A stretch of 64,000 nt of DNA, from the NCBI RefSeq assembly GCF_013391085.1, contig NZ_CP058334.1, forward strand, positions 2,790,001-2,854,000. The letters run 5' to 3'. This DNA comes from Natronomonas halophila. Lineage in GTDB: Archaea > Halobacteriota > Halobacteria > Halobacteriales > Haloarculaceae. Of the stretch, positions 42,223 to 50,844 are shown piece by piece (position 1 is the first letter of the stretch; every line of letters starts with the position of its first letter). The position numbers were made by a program, and so were the translations under genes. The notes under the pieces are model-generated. The model ran no database searches, had not been told where the DNA came from, and saw nothing but the letters and a program-made list of their open reading frames with translations.

Positions 42223-42244
42223 GGTTCGAATCCCGTCACGCCCG
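42223..42244 (+). repeat. 22-bp direct copy of the tRNA-Arg 3' end (att-like)
   Basis: The bases GGTTCGAATCCCGTCACGCC and the following CG are identical to 42099-42120, the 3' end of tRNA-Arg. The 102 bp between the two copies hold no gene. This is the classic footprint of a tRNA-targeted integration, with the inserted DNA since lost. Confidence 0.75.
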
Positions 42245-42344
42245 CTTGCTCACTTCGATCGCTCGCTCCCGCTGTGCCCGCTTTGTCTCGGTAATCTCCC
42301 ACCTTGGCGTACATACTTAATGACGGCCGGAGATTTCCCCTTTA

Positions 42345-43994
42345 ATGGACGGCTTGCAGTCCCTCACGTTCGCCCCGATTTGGGGGTACGTGCTGGCGTT
42401 CGGCGTCGCTGCGACCCTCTGTTTCGGCGGTCTGCCGCGTGCGCGCTATATCGAGGATGCCGATTCGCGGCGAGGCCTTGCTTCCTTCCTCCTGTTGAGT
42501 GGTGGCTGGGCGCTCGCACACGTCGGATATCTGGTCGCCCCGACACCGGCCACCCAGTATGCGTTGTACGTCGTGGGACTCGTCGTCGGGTTCGCCGCCG
42601 TCGGCCCGTGGCTGTACTTCTGTTCGGCCTACACCGGGCGGTCGCTCCACCGCAATTCGACCGTCCGCTGGGCCGCCGTCGGCGTCTTCCTCGCCGTCAC
42701 GGCCCTCAAGGTCACGAACCCGCTGCACGGCCAGTACTTCACGACGGGGATGGCGACCACGCCGTTTTCGCATCTGGTGATTCATCATGGCCCGCTACAC
42801 TGGGTCGTGATGGGGCTGGCCTACGCGTTGGCCTTCATCGGCGTTTTCATGCTTTTCGAGTTGTTCGCACAGGTTAGCTACGACACGAAACCCCTCTTCG
42901 TCGTCGTCTCGGTGACGGGGCTTCCGGTCGCCCTCGACGTGCTCGGCGCGACTACCCCGTATCTCCTCCCGCTTACGTACTCGCCGCTGGGTGTGGCTGC
43001 CTTCGCCGTCGGCGTGTCCTACGTCTATCTGGAGCGATTTCAGGCCATTCACCTCACGGGCGAGACGGGCGACCCGATGATATTGGTCGATGCGGAGGGG
43101 AAGGTTCGTGATTGGAACCGCGCTGCTCAGCAGCTCTTTCCCGCCCTTGGGGACACGCGGGGCGACTCCCTCACGGCTGTCCTCCCGTCGGTTGCCGACG
43201 TATCGGACGATTCCGATTCGATACTTGAACTCGACAGGTACGGGCGGACGCGGTATTACCGGGTGACGGTGAACCAGTTTTCGGCCAACACCGCCCGGTT
43301 GGGCCGGCAGATTACGCTCACGGATATCACCAACCGAGAGCAGTACCGGCGGCAGTTGGAGCGGCAAAACGAGCGATTAGAGCGGTTCGCGAGCCTCGTT
43401 TCCCACGACCTGCGGAACCCGCTGTCGGTGGCCAAAGGCCGCGTCGAGTTGTCGCTGGAGGAGGGCACCCAGCCGGAGCATCTGGAGCCGGCGAGGGATG
43501 CCCTCGACCGGATGGAGGAACTCATCGATGAGTTGCTCACGCTGGCTCGCACCGGTCGACAAATCGACGAAACCGAGACCGTGCGGGTGGCTCCCCTCGC
43601 GACGAGGAGTTGGGAGATGGTGGATGCCCCCGATGCCTCGTTGGTGGTCGAAGACGGGCTTGATACGTCGGTGGAAGCCGACCCCGAGCGGCTCCAGCAG
43701 TTGTTCGAGAACCTCTTTCGGAACGCTGTCGAACACGGTGGGCCCGACGTTACGGTCACGGTCGGAGCGCTGGCCGAAGCGCCGGGCTTCTACGTTGCTG
43801 ACGACGGGGGCGGGATTCCGGCCGAGGTTCGAGGGGAGGTGTTCGAGCCAGGGTTTTCGACGGCCGAACAGGGGACCGGATTCGGACTGCCAATCGTCCG
43901 GGAGATCGTCGAAGCCCACGGCTGGAGGATTCACATAACGGAGGCCGCCGGTGGCGGGGCACGGTTCGAGATTCGGACGGACTCGTCACGGTAG
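42345..43994 (+). CDS. Sensor histidine kinase with 7TM receptor domain
   Basis: The 549-residue kinase has an N-terminal seven-helix membrane domain (about 10-232; histidine-kinase 7TM type), then a PAS-like domain (about 240-330: DPMILVDAEGKVRDWNRAAQQLFP), a HisKA helix with His354 in ASLVSHDLRNPLS, and an ATPase domain with N box NLFRNAVEHGG, G1 VADDGGGIPAEV and G2 GTGFGLPIVREIVEAH. Input signal unknown. There is no response regulator next to it, so it belongs to the orphan kinases typical of haloarchaea. A TACTTAATG box lies about 35 nt upstream of the start. Confidence 0.92.
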   Translation: MDGLQSLTFAPIWGYVLAFGVAATLCFGGLPRARYIEDADSRRGLASFLLLSGGWALAHVGYLVAPTPATQYALYVVGLVVGFAAVGPWLYFCSAYTGRSLHRNSTVRWAAVGVFLAVTALKVTNPLHGQYFTTGMATTPFSHLVIHHGPLHWVVMGLAYALAFIGVFMLFELFAQVSYDTKPLFVVVSVTGLPVALDVLGATTPYLLPLTYSPLGVAAFAVGVSYVYLERFQAIHLTGETGDPMILVDAEGKVRDWNRAAQQLFPALGDTRGDSLTAVLPSVADVSDDSDSILELDRYGRTRYYRVTVNQFSANTARLGRQITLTDITNREQYRRQLERQNERLERFASLVSHDLRNPLSVAKGRVELSLEEGTQPEHLEPARDALDRMEELIDELLTLARTGRQIDETETVRVAPLATRSWEMVDAPDASLVVEDGLDTSVEADPERLQQLFENLFRNAVEHGGPDVTVTVGALAEAPGFYVADDGGGIPAEVRGEVFEPGFSTAEQGTGFGLPIVREIVEAHGWRIHITEAAGGGARFEIRTDSSR

Positions 43995-44086
43995 CCGTAA
44001 CGGGACGAACGGGTCCTTCTCGTGGTTCGCGGCCTATTCAATCAGCACTACGCCCCCAAGCGACGCGGGAGTTTCCGGTAATGGCC

Positions 44087-44236
44087 TTATGTCGCCGTCC
44101 CATCGACGAGTCGGGTAAACGAGACCGCATACCGGGACCCACAGTTCTCACACATGAAGTGGACGTCGTCCTCCGCATTCCGGTCAGGCTTCCAACACGT
44201 CGCCTCGCCACACGGACATTCGAATTCGATTTTCAA
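44087..44236 (-). CDS. Small zinc-ribbon protein
   Basis: On the reverse strand a 49-codon frame from TTG 44236 encodes ECPCGEATCWKPDRN and MCENCGSRYAVSF, four cysteine positions of a zinc ribbon, in a compact protein typical of haloarchaeal one-domain zinc proteins. GGAGGGG lies about 6-10 nt upstream of the TTG and supports this start. It is shorter than ordinary gene callers accept. Function unknown; such proteins often affect regulation. It is convergent with the histidine kinase gene. Confidence 0.65.
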   Translation of the reverse strand: MKIEFECPCGEATCWKPDRNAEDDVHFMCENCGSRYAVSFTRLVDGTAT

Positions 44237-44436
44237 CGTACCCCTCCGTCTACCGATTTTCTGCATAGTACATCAGCGTTCTCGCGTGAAAATACGGCCT
44301 TTTATCCATTTTGTGAAACGATTGACTTATTCCGATGTATGTATGCTGCCCCGGCTATCGCCGAGTGAAGCCGTATACGTAGTTCGTCCATCGGTCCGAC
44401 ACAGGCAAGTCGATAGCCGTGCTTTCGCAACACGAC

Positions 44437-44799
44437 ATGGAGAAAGTCGATTTGAGCGATGCGTTCGACTCGTTCGACGAGCCGTGGTCACCACGTCTGG
44501 CGGGCGAACTCAACGGGCAGGCAGTCAAACTCGCCAAGGCCGACGGTGAGTTCGTCTGGCACCAGCACGACGATGCCGACGAGCTATTTCTGGTGGTCTC
44601 GGGCCAACTCCGTATCGAGTTACGCGAGGAGTCGGACGTCGTGCTTCGGGAGAGTGAGTTCGTCATCGTACCGCGGGGCGTCGAACACCGGCCGGTCGCC
44701 GACGAGGGGGCGGACATACTGCTGTTCGAGCCGAGCGGGACGCAGAACACCGGGAACGTCGACGACGAGTTGACGGCCGAGGTCGAACGAATCGAGTAA
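44437..44799 (+). CDS. Cupin-domain protein
   Basis: From ATG 44437 the 120-residue protein has a single cupin barrel: the metal-binding motif 1 is FVWHQHDDADELFLVVSGQLRI (about 43-64; His, His, Glu) and motif 2 is FVIVPRGVEHRPVADEGADIL. The protein may be an isomerase, dioxygenase or binding protein; no substrate can be named. It ends 5 nt before a convergent ASST-like gene. Confidence 0.85.
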   Translation: MEKVDLSDAFDSFDEPWSPRLAGELNGQAVKLAKADGEFVWHQHDDADELFLVVSGQLRIELREESDVVLRESEFVIVPRGVEHRPVADEGADILLFEPSGTQNTGNVDDELTAEVERIE

Positions 44800-44804
44800 C
44801 CGCG

Positions 44805-46157
44805 CTATTCGTCCTTGCGGTAGACCGGCGACCGAACGCTAATCCCGGGGAACCGCCAACTGAGTTCGGCGCCCAGCCAGCCGAGGCCGACGATGGCACC
44901 GACGCCGACCGCGAAGAACTCCAGTCGGCCCATCCACGCTGGGCCGACATAGAGGACGCCGTTGACGACGCGATGGGGAACGACGGCGTGGACGGCAGCC
45001 GAGAGGCCCGCGAGCGGGTCGAAGCCGCTTTCGGTGTCGGCGGGGCTTTCAGCGGTCCGGGATTCGAGGCCGAGTGACCGAGCGCTCTGGCCCCCCGAAC
45101 TCTCGTCACCGGTTCCGAGGCGTTCGACGTCGTAGGGGTGGGTCATCGGGACCTGCCAGACGATATCGCCGTCGTGGCCGACCTCGATGACGCGCTTGCC
45201 GTTGGTGTCGGCGATGAGCGTGTTGCCGTTGGGGAGGCGGTCGGCGTCCCGCGGCCACTGGAGGCGGTCGTCGGCCCACTGCCAGGAGCGTTCCCATTCG
45301 CCGTCGACGCGCTGGAACTCCTGCACCCGGCCGTTTTCGGAGTCGGCGACGATGACGGCAGGCCCACCCTGTTCTTCGGGGATGTAATCGGGGTTGTGCT
45401 GTTCGTACTGGATGTCGTAATCGTCCTCTTCACCGAGCGTCCAGTCGTCGACGCGGCCCGTTTCGCGGTCGAGGAAGACGACCTGGTCCTGATTGCGGAG
45501 GCTGACCATGATGCGGCCGTCATCGAGCACCTCGACGTCGTTGACGTGGGCCCAGTCCTCGGGATAGGGGCCGCCGCCTTCCACGGGGTATTCGGACTGG
45601 GCGTCCCAGAGCCATTCGACGACTTCGGTTTCGGTGTTGACGATGAATACCTGGTCGGCGACGATGTCGGCGACGACGAGGCGGTTCTCGTCGATGCGGT
45701 CGGCGTCGTGCCACTCCCCGGCGGTCTCCTTGTAGTCGTAGCGACCGTAGAGTTCGGTCACCTCACCGGTCGAGAGGTTGGCGCGCTCGATGGTGTTGTA
45801 CGCACAGGGCGGGTCACTGCAGGTCGGTCCCTGCGTGTGGATGGTGTCGGTCGCGGTGTACTCGACGGTCATGGCGTCGCCTTCGACAGGGTCGACGTCG
45901 AAGTATTTCGTGCGACTGTTGTTGTAGTAGAGGACGCTCCCGTTGGGCGCGTAGGCGATGAGCGTGCCGGCGCGGGCGGATTCGGTGACGACGGTGACGT
46001 TGTCCGTCGGCGGCGCTTCGGGCACGTCGGCCGCAGTCTGGGTGGAGAGGCCGGTCGTCGCGGCGTGGGCGAGGGTCACTCCGACCAACAGCAGAACGAG
46101 GATGGAAAACAGCCTGATGGCGGTTTTGCTGGTCGCCATCTCGCGAAAGCGGTCCAT
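44805..46157 (-). CDS. Exported arylsulfotransferase-like beta-propeller protein
   Basis: The 450-residue protein has an N-terminal membrane anchor (about 15-33) and a C-terminal membrane helix near 410-430. Between them are repeating beta-propeller blades (EWHDADRIDENRLVVAD, VEVLDDGRIMVSLRNQDQ, IVADSENGRVQEF, DADRLPNGNTLIADTNGK), as in the arylsulfotransferase (ASST) family or related quinoprotein-like sensors. The TLIADTN and DWAHVNDVEVL motifs are the most similar. Whether it transfers sulfate is not clear. An alternative start lies at 46139 (MATSK). Confidence 0.75.
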   Translation of the reverse strand: MDRFREMATSKTAIRLFSILVLLLVGVTLAHAATTGLSTQTAADVPEAPPTDNVTVVTESARAGTLIAYAPNGSVLYYNNSRTKYFDVDPVEGDAMTVEYTATDTIHTQGPTCSDPPCAYNTIERANLSTGEVTELYGRYDYKETAGEWHDADRIDENRLVVADIVADQVFIVNTETEVVEWLWDAQSEYPVEGGGPYPEDWAHVNDVEVLDDGRIMVSLRNQDQVVFLDRETGRVDDWTLGEEDDYDIQYEQHNPDYIPEEQGGPAVIVADSENGRVQEFQRVDGEWERSWQWADDRLQWPRDADRLPNGNTLIADTNGKRVIEVGHDGDIVWQVPMTHPYDVERLGTGDESSGGQSARSLGLESRTAESPADTESGFDPLAGLSAAVHAVVPHRVVNGVLYVGPAWMGRLEFFAVGVGAIVGLGWLGAELSWRFPGISVRSPVYRKDE

Positions 46158-46220
46158 ACGGTCCCCGAGGGAAGGGGGATTAAAAAAGCGTTCGTGGTCG
46201 GCGGCTTCCTCGCGACCGCC

Positions 46221-46472
46221 TCAGGCGGTCGGCGCTTCGGTCCCGGCGTCGACGGCGGTGTAGGTCGACTTCCGGGCGTCCATCAGGTAGACGGATTCCT
46301 CGACGACGCCGGCATTATCGAGCTTTTTGAGGGCGTGGCGGACGGTCCGCTGGGGGAGCAGGGATTCCTCGGCGAGTTGGGACTGGGTGAGAGAGCCCTC
46401 GTACTCGAGTGTTTTATAAACGAGCTTCGCGCTCGGTGGCAGGGACTCGACTGGCGATTCCGTTTCGGACAT
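46221..46472 (-). CDS. Small winged-helix (MarR-like) regulator
   Basis: Starting at ATG 46472, the 83-residue protein is almost only a winged helix: PSAKLVYKTLEYEGSLTQSQLAEESLLPQRTVRHALKKLDNAGVVEESVYLMDARKSTY. It lies behind the MBL gene on the same strand but 73 nt away. It is probably a one-domain haloarchaeal transcription factor; ligand and targets unknown. The longer frame upstream is antisense shadow. Confidence 0.88.
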   Translation of the reverse strand: MSETESPVESLPPSAKLVYKTLEYEGSLTQSQLAEESLLPQRTVRHALKKLDNAGVVEESVYLMDARKSTYTAVDAGTEAPTA

Positions 46473-46545
46473 ATCCAATAGAACGGCGGGGACCCGTTTA
46501 ATGGTCGTTCGGTGTGGTGGCGGCGACACACATCCGGTGCTGGTT

Positions 46546-47583
46546 TTATATATCGGGGTGGTGCTCGGCCCCTGCGGAGACGTCGGGGAACAGCGCATCG
46601 AGGTCGGGGTCGTCCTCCAGCAGGGCGAACGCGCGGCCTTCGCGTCGCACGATACCGGCGTCTTCGAGGTGTTCGAGGTGGGCGAAAGCCTCACCGGGGC
46701 CGTGGAGGATGTGAATGTACGATAGCGACCCGAACAGTTCGGCGCTGATTTCCCACGGGGTAGCGGGCCCGGATTCGAGGACGCCGATGACCCGTTCGGT
46801 CCGTTCACGGTGGTGGTGGACGATGTCCGCGGCGCGTCCCGACGGGTCGATGATGGGGCCGCGGTGGCCGGGCCACGCGCGGGTGTAGCCGCGGTCGACG
46901 ATGCCGGCGAGGGTATCGAGATACTTCGCGAGGGCATCGTCGACGCGGGTGTCGGCGCCGCCGACGTTCGGCGTGTAGTAGGGCAACAGCGCGTCGCCGC
47001 TGAACACCTCCTCGCCGTCGCGGCCGTCGAAGGCGTAGCCGGCGAGGCCGGCGGCGTGGCCGGGCATATGGACGGCTTCGAGTTCGGTCGCGCCGATATC
47101 GAAGGTTTCGCCGCCCTCGAAGGTGGTCACCTCGGCCGGGTCGCCGTCGATGCCCGACGTCGAATCGAGGAAGGCCAGCAGTTCCTCCTGTTTGTCCTCG
47201 GGCATGCCCCACTCGTCGATGCAACTCCGGAGGCGGTCCTCCGAGGCCGCCATCGCGTCCGGGTCCTGTTCGACCAGCGGCGCGTCAGCCTCGTGGACGT
47301 AGACCGCACAGCCGCTTTCGGCCTGTATCTCCCCGGCGAGGCCGGTGTGGTCGGCGTGGTGGTGGGTGAGGAAGACTCGGTCGATATCCGCAAAGTCGAG
47401 GCCGTAGTCGGCGAGTCCCTCGCGCAACTGCTCGCGCGTTTCGGGGACGCCGACGCCGGTATCGATGAGCGTCGTCTCGGCGCTTTCCTCCAAGCCGAGC
47501 ACGTAGCAGTTGTTGTTCCCCTCGAAGGCGGTGTTGCCGAGCGAGACGATGCCCAACTCGAACCCGAGCGCGGGGTCGGTCAT
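46546..47583 (-). CDS. MBL-fold metallo-hydrolase with C-terminal winged helix
   Basis: From ATG 47583 the 345-residue protein has the metallo-beta-lactamase metal motif FLTHHHADHTGLAG (HxHxDH, about 76-83), MPGHAAG, the phosphodiester-type VFSGDALLPYYTP and AWPGHRGPI. The C-terminal 90 residues look like a winged helix (RTERVIGVLESGPATPWEISAELFG, LEHLEDAGIVRREGRAF), as in LACTB2-like proteins. It is a hydrolase for thioesters or phosphodiesters. Its start overlaps the stop of the MoaD-like gene (ATGA), so the pair is coupled. Confidence 0.87.
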   Translation of the reverse strand: MTDPALGFELGIVSLGNTAFEGNNNCYVLGLEESAETTLIDTGVGVPETREQLREGLADYGLDFADIDRVFLTHHHADHTGLAGEIQAESGCAVYVHEADAPLVEQDPDAMAASEDRLRSCIDEWGMPEDKQEELLAFLDSTSGIDGDPAEVTTFEGGETFDIGATELEAVHMPGHAAGLAGYAFDGRDGEEVFSGDALLPYYTPNVGGADTRVDDALAKYLDTLAGIVDRGYTRAWPGHRGPIIDPSGRAADIVHHHRERTERVIGVLESGPATPWEISAELFGSLSYIHILHGPGEAFAHLEHLEDAGIVRREGRAFALLEDDPDLDALFPDVSAGAEHHPDI

Positions 47584-47900
47584 GGTCGGGCCTCCGTGGG
47601 GGCGCCGGTGCTCATCCCCATCCCGCCCGAGACGCCGGGCGAGAGGACGACGGTGTCGCCGTCGGACAACTCGATATCGGCCGGGTCGGTCTGGTTCATC
47701 GGTTGGCCGTTCACCGCGACGGTGACGTTCGGACGAACGGCGCCGTTGGCCCGGAAGACTAGCGACTCCAGTCCTTCGTACACATCGGCGACGGCGTGCA
47801 GCGCCGTCTCGACGGAGGTTCCCGCTTCGAGGTCGCGAACGACCGCCTTCTCGCCGACGGCGTCGCGAAGGGTGGCGTAGAACTCGAACTCGACACGCAT
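47580..47900 (-). CDS. MoaD/ThiS-like ubiquitin-fold protein with C-terminal extension
   Basis: From ATG 47900 the 106-residue protein has the beta-grasp pattern MRVEFEFYATLRDAVGEKAVVRDL and VAVNGQPMNQTDPADIELSDGDTVVLSPGVSGGMG. Normal MoaD, ThiS or SAMP proteins end with a GG needed for adenylation. Here GG is followed by 13 more residues (MGMSTGAPTEARP), so the tail is not free. It may be trimmed, or may not be activated. It overlaps the MBL-fold hydrolase, a coupled pair that may form one sulfur- or modifier-related unit. Confidence 0.8.
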   Translation of the reverse strand: MRVEFEFYATLRDAVGEKAVVRDLEAGTSVETALHAVADVYEGLESLVFRANGAVRPNVTVAVNGQPMNQTDPADIELSDGDTVVLSPGVSGGMGMSTGAPTEARP

Positions 47901-47971
47901 ACACCTTCGTGGGTCCCGCCGTGGCAAAAGGTTTCGTTCGCGGGTGGTTTCGGTCAGTTTCGCAGGGGCCA

Positions 47972-48580
47972 TCAGACGCCGGCCCCGGTCGGCGCGTCGC
48001 CCGCGAACTGGGGTTCGGGATCGAGGCCCAGTTCGTCGAGGGCTTCCTGCATGTGTTCGTCGTCGACGAACCCGGCGCCGGCCTCGACGCGCTTTTCGTG
48101 GGCCAGCGCCAGCACCTCGCCGCGTCGGTCGTCGGGGATGTCGTACTTCTCGACGACCAACTCGACGATAAGGCCGCCGGGGTCCTGCGTGTACAGCGAG
48201 TGGAAGGCGCCGCGGTCGAACTCGTTGAAGCCGTAGCCGGCCGCCTGCAGGGCCTGCTTGGTGTCGTCGAACTCCTCGGGCGCGATGGAGAAGGCGAGGT
48301 GGTGGACGTTGCCGGGGCCGCGCTGGGGGCGGGTGCGCTGGCCTTCCTTCGTGAAGAAGGTGAGGATGCGGCCGTCGCCGGTGTCGAAAAACAGGTGTGT
48401 CAGTTCGGGCTGGTCGAGGTTGGGCTGTTCGAGGACCAGCGGCATCCCCAGCAGGTCCCGGTAGAAGGCGATGGTCCCGGCGGAATCGCCGCCCATGACC
48501 GTCATGTGGTCGGTTCCGATGGTGTGAACGGGGCTGTCCGGCGCCTCAGCGGTCACGTCGAACTCCGGTGTGTGTTCCAT
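47972..48580 (-). CDS. VOC superfamily protein (glyoxalase/dioxygenase-like)
   Basis: From ATG 48580 the 202-residue protein has a VOC barrel: TIGTDHMTVMGGDSAGTIAFYRDLLGMPLVLEQPN, THLFFDTGDGRILTFF, VHHLAFSIAPEEFDDTKQALQAAGY, and SLYTQDPGGLIVELV (metal-binding His, His, Glu). The last 45 residues are a helical tail (LALAHEKRVEAGAGF). It could be a dioxygenase or isomerase; the substrate cannot be told. Transcribed alone, divergent from the dehalogenase-like gene. Confidence 0.85.
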   Translation of the reverse strand: MEHTPEFDVTAEAPDSPVHTIGTDHMTVMGGDSAGTIAFYRDLLGMPLVLEQPNLDQPELTHLFFDTGDGRILTFFTKEGQRTRPQRGPGNVHHLAFSIAPEEFDDTKQALQAAGYGFNEFDRGAFHSLYTQDPGGLIVELVVEKYDIPDDRRGEVLALAHEKRVEAGAGFVDDEHMQEALDELGLDPEPQFAGDAPTGAGV

Positions 48581-48684
48581 ATCGGCCGTACGGACTGGTC
48601 CCACAAGTAGACAAGGCTAAGCAATGTTATTGCGTGGCGAGGTATAACCTAACAATTATAATCCATCCCGCGGATTACCCCTCC

Positions 48685-49596
48685 GTGACTTACATTAGCA
48701 CGCCCGAATCGGCCTTCGAGGACGTCCCGAACTACGAGTATCCCCACGACAAGGTACCCGTCACCGACGACGGCGCGGAGATGGCCTACGTCGACGTCGA
48801 GCAACGTGGCAGCGGCCACGCAGGCGATGAAACGTTCCTCCTCATGCACGGCGAACCGACGTGGGGCTTCCTCTACCGCAAACTCATCCCGACGCTCTCG
48901 GAACACGGTCGCGTCATCGTCCCGGATTTCCTCGGTCTTGGCCGCTCCGACAAGTACACCGACCCCGACGACTACGGGTTCGACCTCCACTACGAGTGCT
49001 TCGAGACGCTGCTGTTCGACGAACTGGACCTCGAAGACGTCACCCTCGTCTGTCAGGACTGGGGCGGCCTCATCGGGTTGGCGCTTGCGGGCCACCACCC
49101 TGAGCGATTCGCCCGCCTCGTGGCGATGAACACCGGCATCCCCGACGGGACACAGGAGATGTCCGACGCCTGGCACGAGTTCGCGGATTTCGTCGAGAAC
49201 GTCGACGAGTTGCCCATCGGCATGCTCATCCAGAACGCGACCGGGACCGAACTCCCCGAGGAGGTCGTCGCGGCCTACGAGGCGCCGTTCCCGACCGAGG
49301 AATCGAAGGCGTGTGCCCGGTCGCTGCCCTTCGATATTCCCCACTCGCCGGACGACGAGGGCGCCGACACCATGCGCGAGGCCAAGGAACGCCTCAGCGA
49401 GTGGCAAAAGCCCGCCTTCGTCCTCTTCTCGGATTCGGACCCCATCACGCGGAACGCCCGGGACCCGCTCCGGGAACTGATTCCGACCGCGAAGGAACAG
49501 CCCGATACGTGGATCGAGGGTGCGATGCACTTCCTGCAGGAGGATTCGGGTGAGGAAATCGCCGAGGAAGTCGTCGAGTTCGTTCAGCGGACCTGA
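48685..49596 (+). CDS. Alpha/beta hydrolase of the haloalkane dehalogenase type
   Basis: I chose GTG 48685, 27 nt after the AATTATAAT box at 48654-48662, so it is leaderless; the protein is 303 residues. It has the oxyanion-hole HGEPTWGFLYRK (about 52-63), the nucleophile Asp in LVCQDWGGLIG, the acid SDSDPITRN and catalytic His in GAMHFLQED. The C-Q-D-W-G-G nucleophile elbow and HGEPTW motif are those of haloalkane dehalogenases. Natural substrate unknown; dehalogenase activity is inferred from these motifs. Confidence 0.87.
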   Translation: MTYISTPESAFEDVPNYEYPHDKVPVTDDGAEMAYVDVEQRGSGHAGDETFLLMHGEPTWGFLYRKLIPTLSEHGRVIVPDFLGLGRSDKYTDPDDYGFDLHYECFETLLFDELDLEDVTLVCQDWGGLIGLALAGHHPERFARLVAMNTGIPDGTQEMSDAWHEFADFVENVDELPIGMLIQNATGTELPEEVVAAYEAPFPTEESKACARSLPFDIPHSPDDEGADTMREAKERLSEWQKPAFVLFSDSDPITRNARDPLRELIPTAKEQPDTWIEGAMHFLQEDSGEEIAEEVVEFVQRT

Positions 49597-49830
49597 GGCG
49601 CGACGGTAACGGCCGCCGGACTGCGGGGTTCGCGTTCATATAGGAACGCGAACAGAAACCGCGTTCTGCAAATACTGTTTTAGGGTGACCACGTATCTCG
49701 CAACGAGACCGATGTTGCGCCCTCCCCGACTACGCACGCGCCGTCAGGTATCGACCGTGACTGCCTTCCATCGCGTCCAGCGATGGCAGCCACGACGGAG
49801 GTTTACATGAACTCACGCAGTCCATCCGGT

Positions 49831-50808
49831 ATGTCCGAGCAGGCGGGATCTCCGCTGGAAGACCTCACAGCGGGTGGCCCGGCTATCGACGCCTTCGAAC
49901 TACTGGCCAACGAGACCCGACTCGCCATTCTGGTTACGCTCTGGGAGAGCTATCGGCCTTTCGCGGAGGATACCACGCTCCAGTTCTCCGAGTTGCGCGA
50001 ACGCGTCGGGACGGCCGACAGCGGCCAGTTCAACTACCACCTCGACCGCCTCACCGACCACTTCGTCGACGCGACCGATGACGGATACCGACTCAGCGAC
50101 GCCGGACTCACCGTCGTCCGGTCGGTTATCGCCGGCACGGGAATCGAGGAGCGGACTCTCGAACCGACGACGGTCGATATGGACTGTAAACTCTGTGGTA
50201 GTCCCGCCGAAATCGCCTACGAGGACGGGTGGGTCTACGTGTTCTGCACCGAGTGTGATGGCCTCTGGACGGACCGCAGCGACGACGAACGCGGCCAACT
50301 CGCGCGCTTTTCGCTGCACCCGGCGGCGCTGGCCGACCGCACGCCCGAGGAGATTTACGCCGCGGCGTGGCTGACGACCTACCAGAAACTCCACAGCATG
50401 ATCGAGGGGGTCTGTCCGACGTGTTCCGGGCCCATCGAGCGGTCGGTCGTCGTCTGTGAGGACCACGAGGACGACGGCATCTGTGGGAACTGCGGTCGGA
50501 ACGGTCGGGGGGCCGCGCGGCTATCCTGTGCGGTCTGCAAGGAGTGGGTCCAGTCGACGCTCGGGAGCATCGCGAAGTACCATCCCGCTGTGGTCGGGTT
50601 CTGCTACCGACACGGCCTCGAACTGCAGTACGGCGTCGAGAGCCTAGCACAAATCGAGCGCCGGTTGGACGAGGCCACTTCGAAGGTGGACCTAGTCTCG
50701 GAGACCCCGCCGCGTGTCGACGTGACGACCGAGATGGACGGTGACGAAATCCGCGTGCGACTCGCCGAGGACCTGACCGTACTGGAGGTCAGCGAACGAA
50801 CGGCCTGA
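49831..50808 (+). CDS. ArsR-like HTH regulator with zinc-binding C-terminal domain (DUF7351-like)
   Basis: I chose ATG 49831 (MSEQAGSPLEDLTAGG), giving 325 residues; an upstream ATG at 49807 is possible. The winged helix is at about 15-95 (ELLANETRLAILVTLWESY, FSELRERVGTADSGQFNYHLDRLTDHFVDA). Next come a zinc site (CKLCGS, CTECDG), a middle region, and another Cys group (CPTCSG, CGNCGR, CAVCKE). The family is haloarchaeal; the name DUF7351 is a recollection. It probably senses a metal, redox state or ligand. A TGTTTTAGGG stretch upstream near 49676-49685 may be promoter. Confidence 0.82.
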   Translation: MSEQAGSPLEDLTAGGPAIDAFELLANETRLAILVTLWESYRPFAEDTTLQFSELRERVGTADSGQFNYHLDRLTDHFVDATDDGYRLSDAGLTVVRSVIAGTGIEERTLEPTTVDMDCKLCGSPAEIAYEDGWVYVFCTECDGLWTDRSDDERGQLARFSLHPAALADRTPEEIYAAAWLTTYQKLHSMIEGVCPTCSGPIERSVVVCEDHEDDGICGNCGRNGRGAARLSCAVCKEWVQSTLGSIAKYHPAVVGFCYRHGLELQYGVESLAQIERRLDEATSKVDLVSETPPRVDVTTEMDGDEIRVRLAEDLTVLEVSERTA

Positions 50809-50844
50809 AAAGAGGAACCGGACGCTCGGTCCCTCAGAGCCGAT

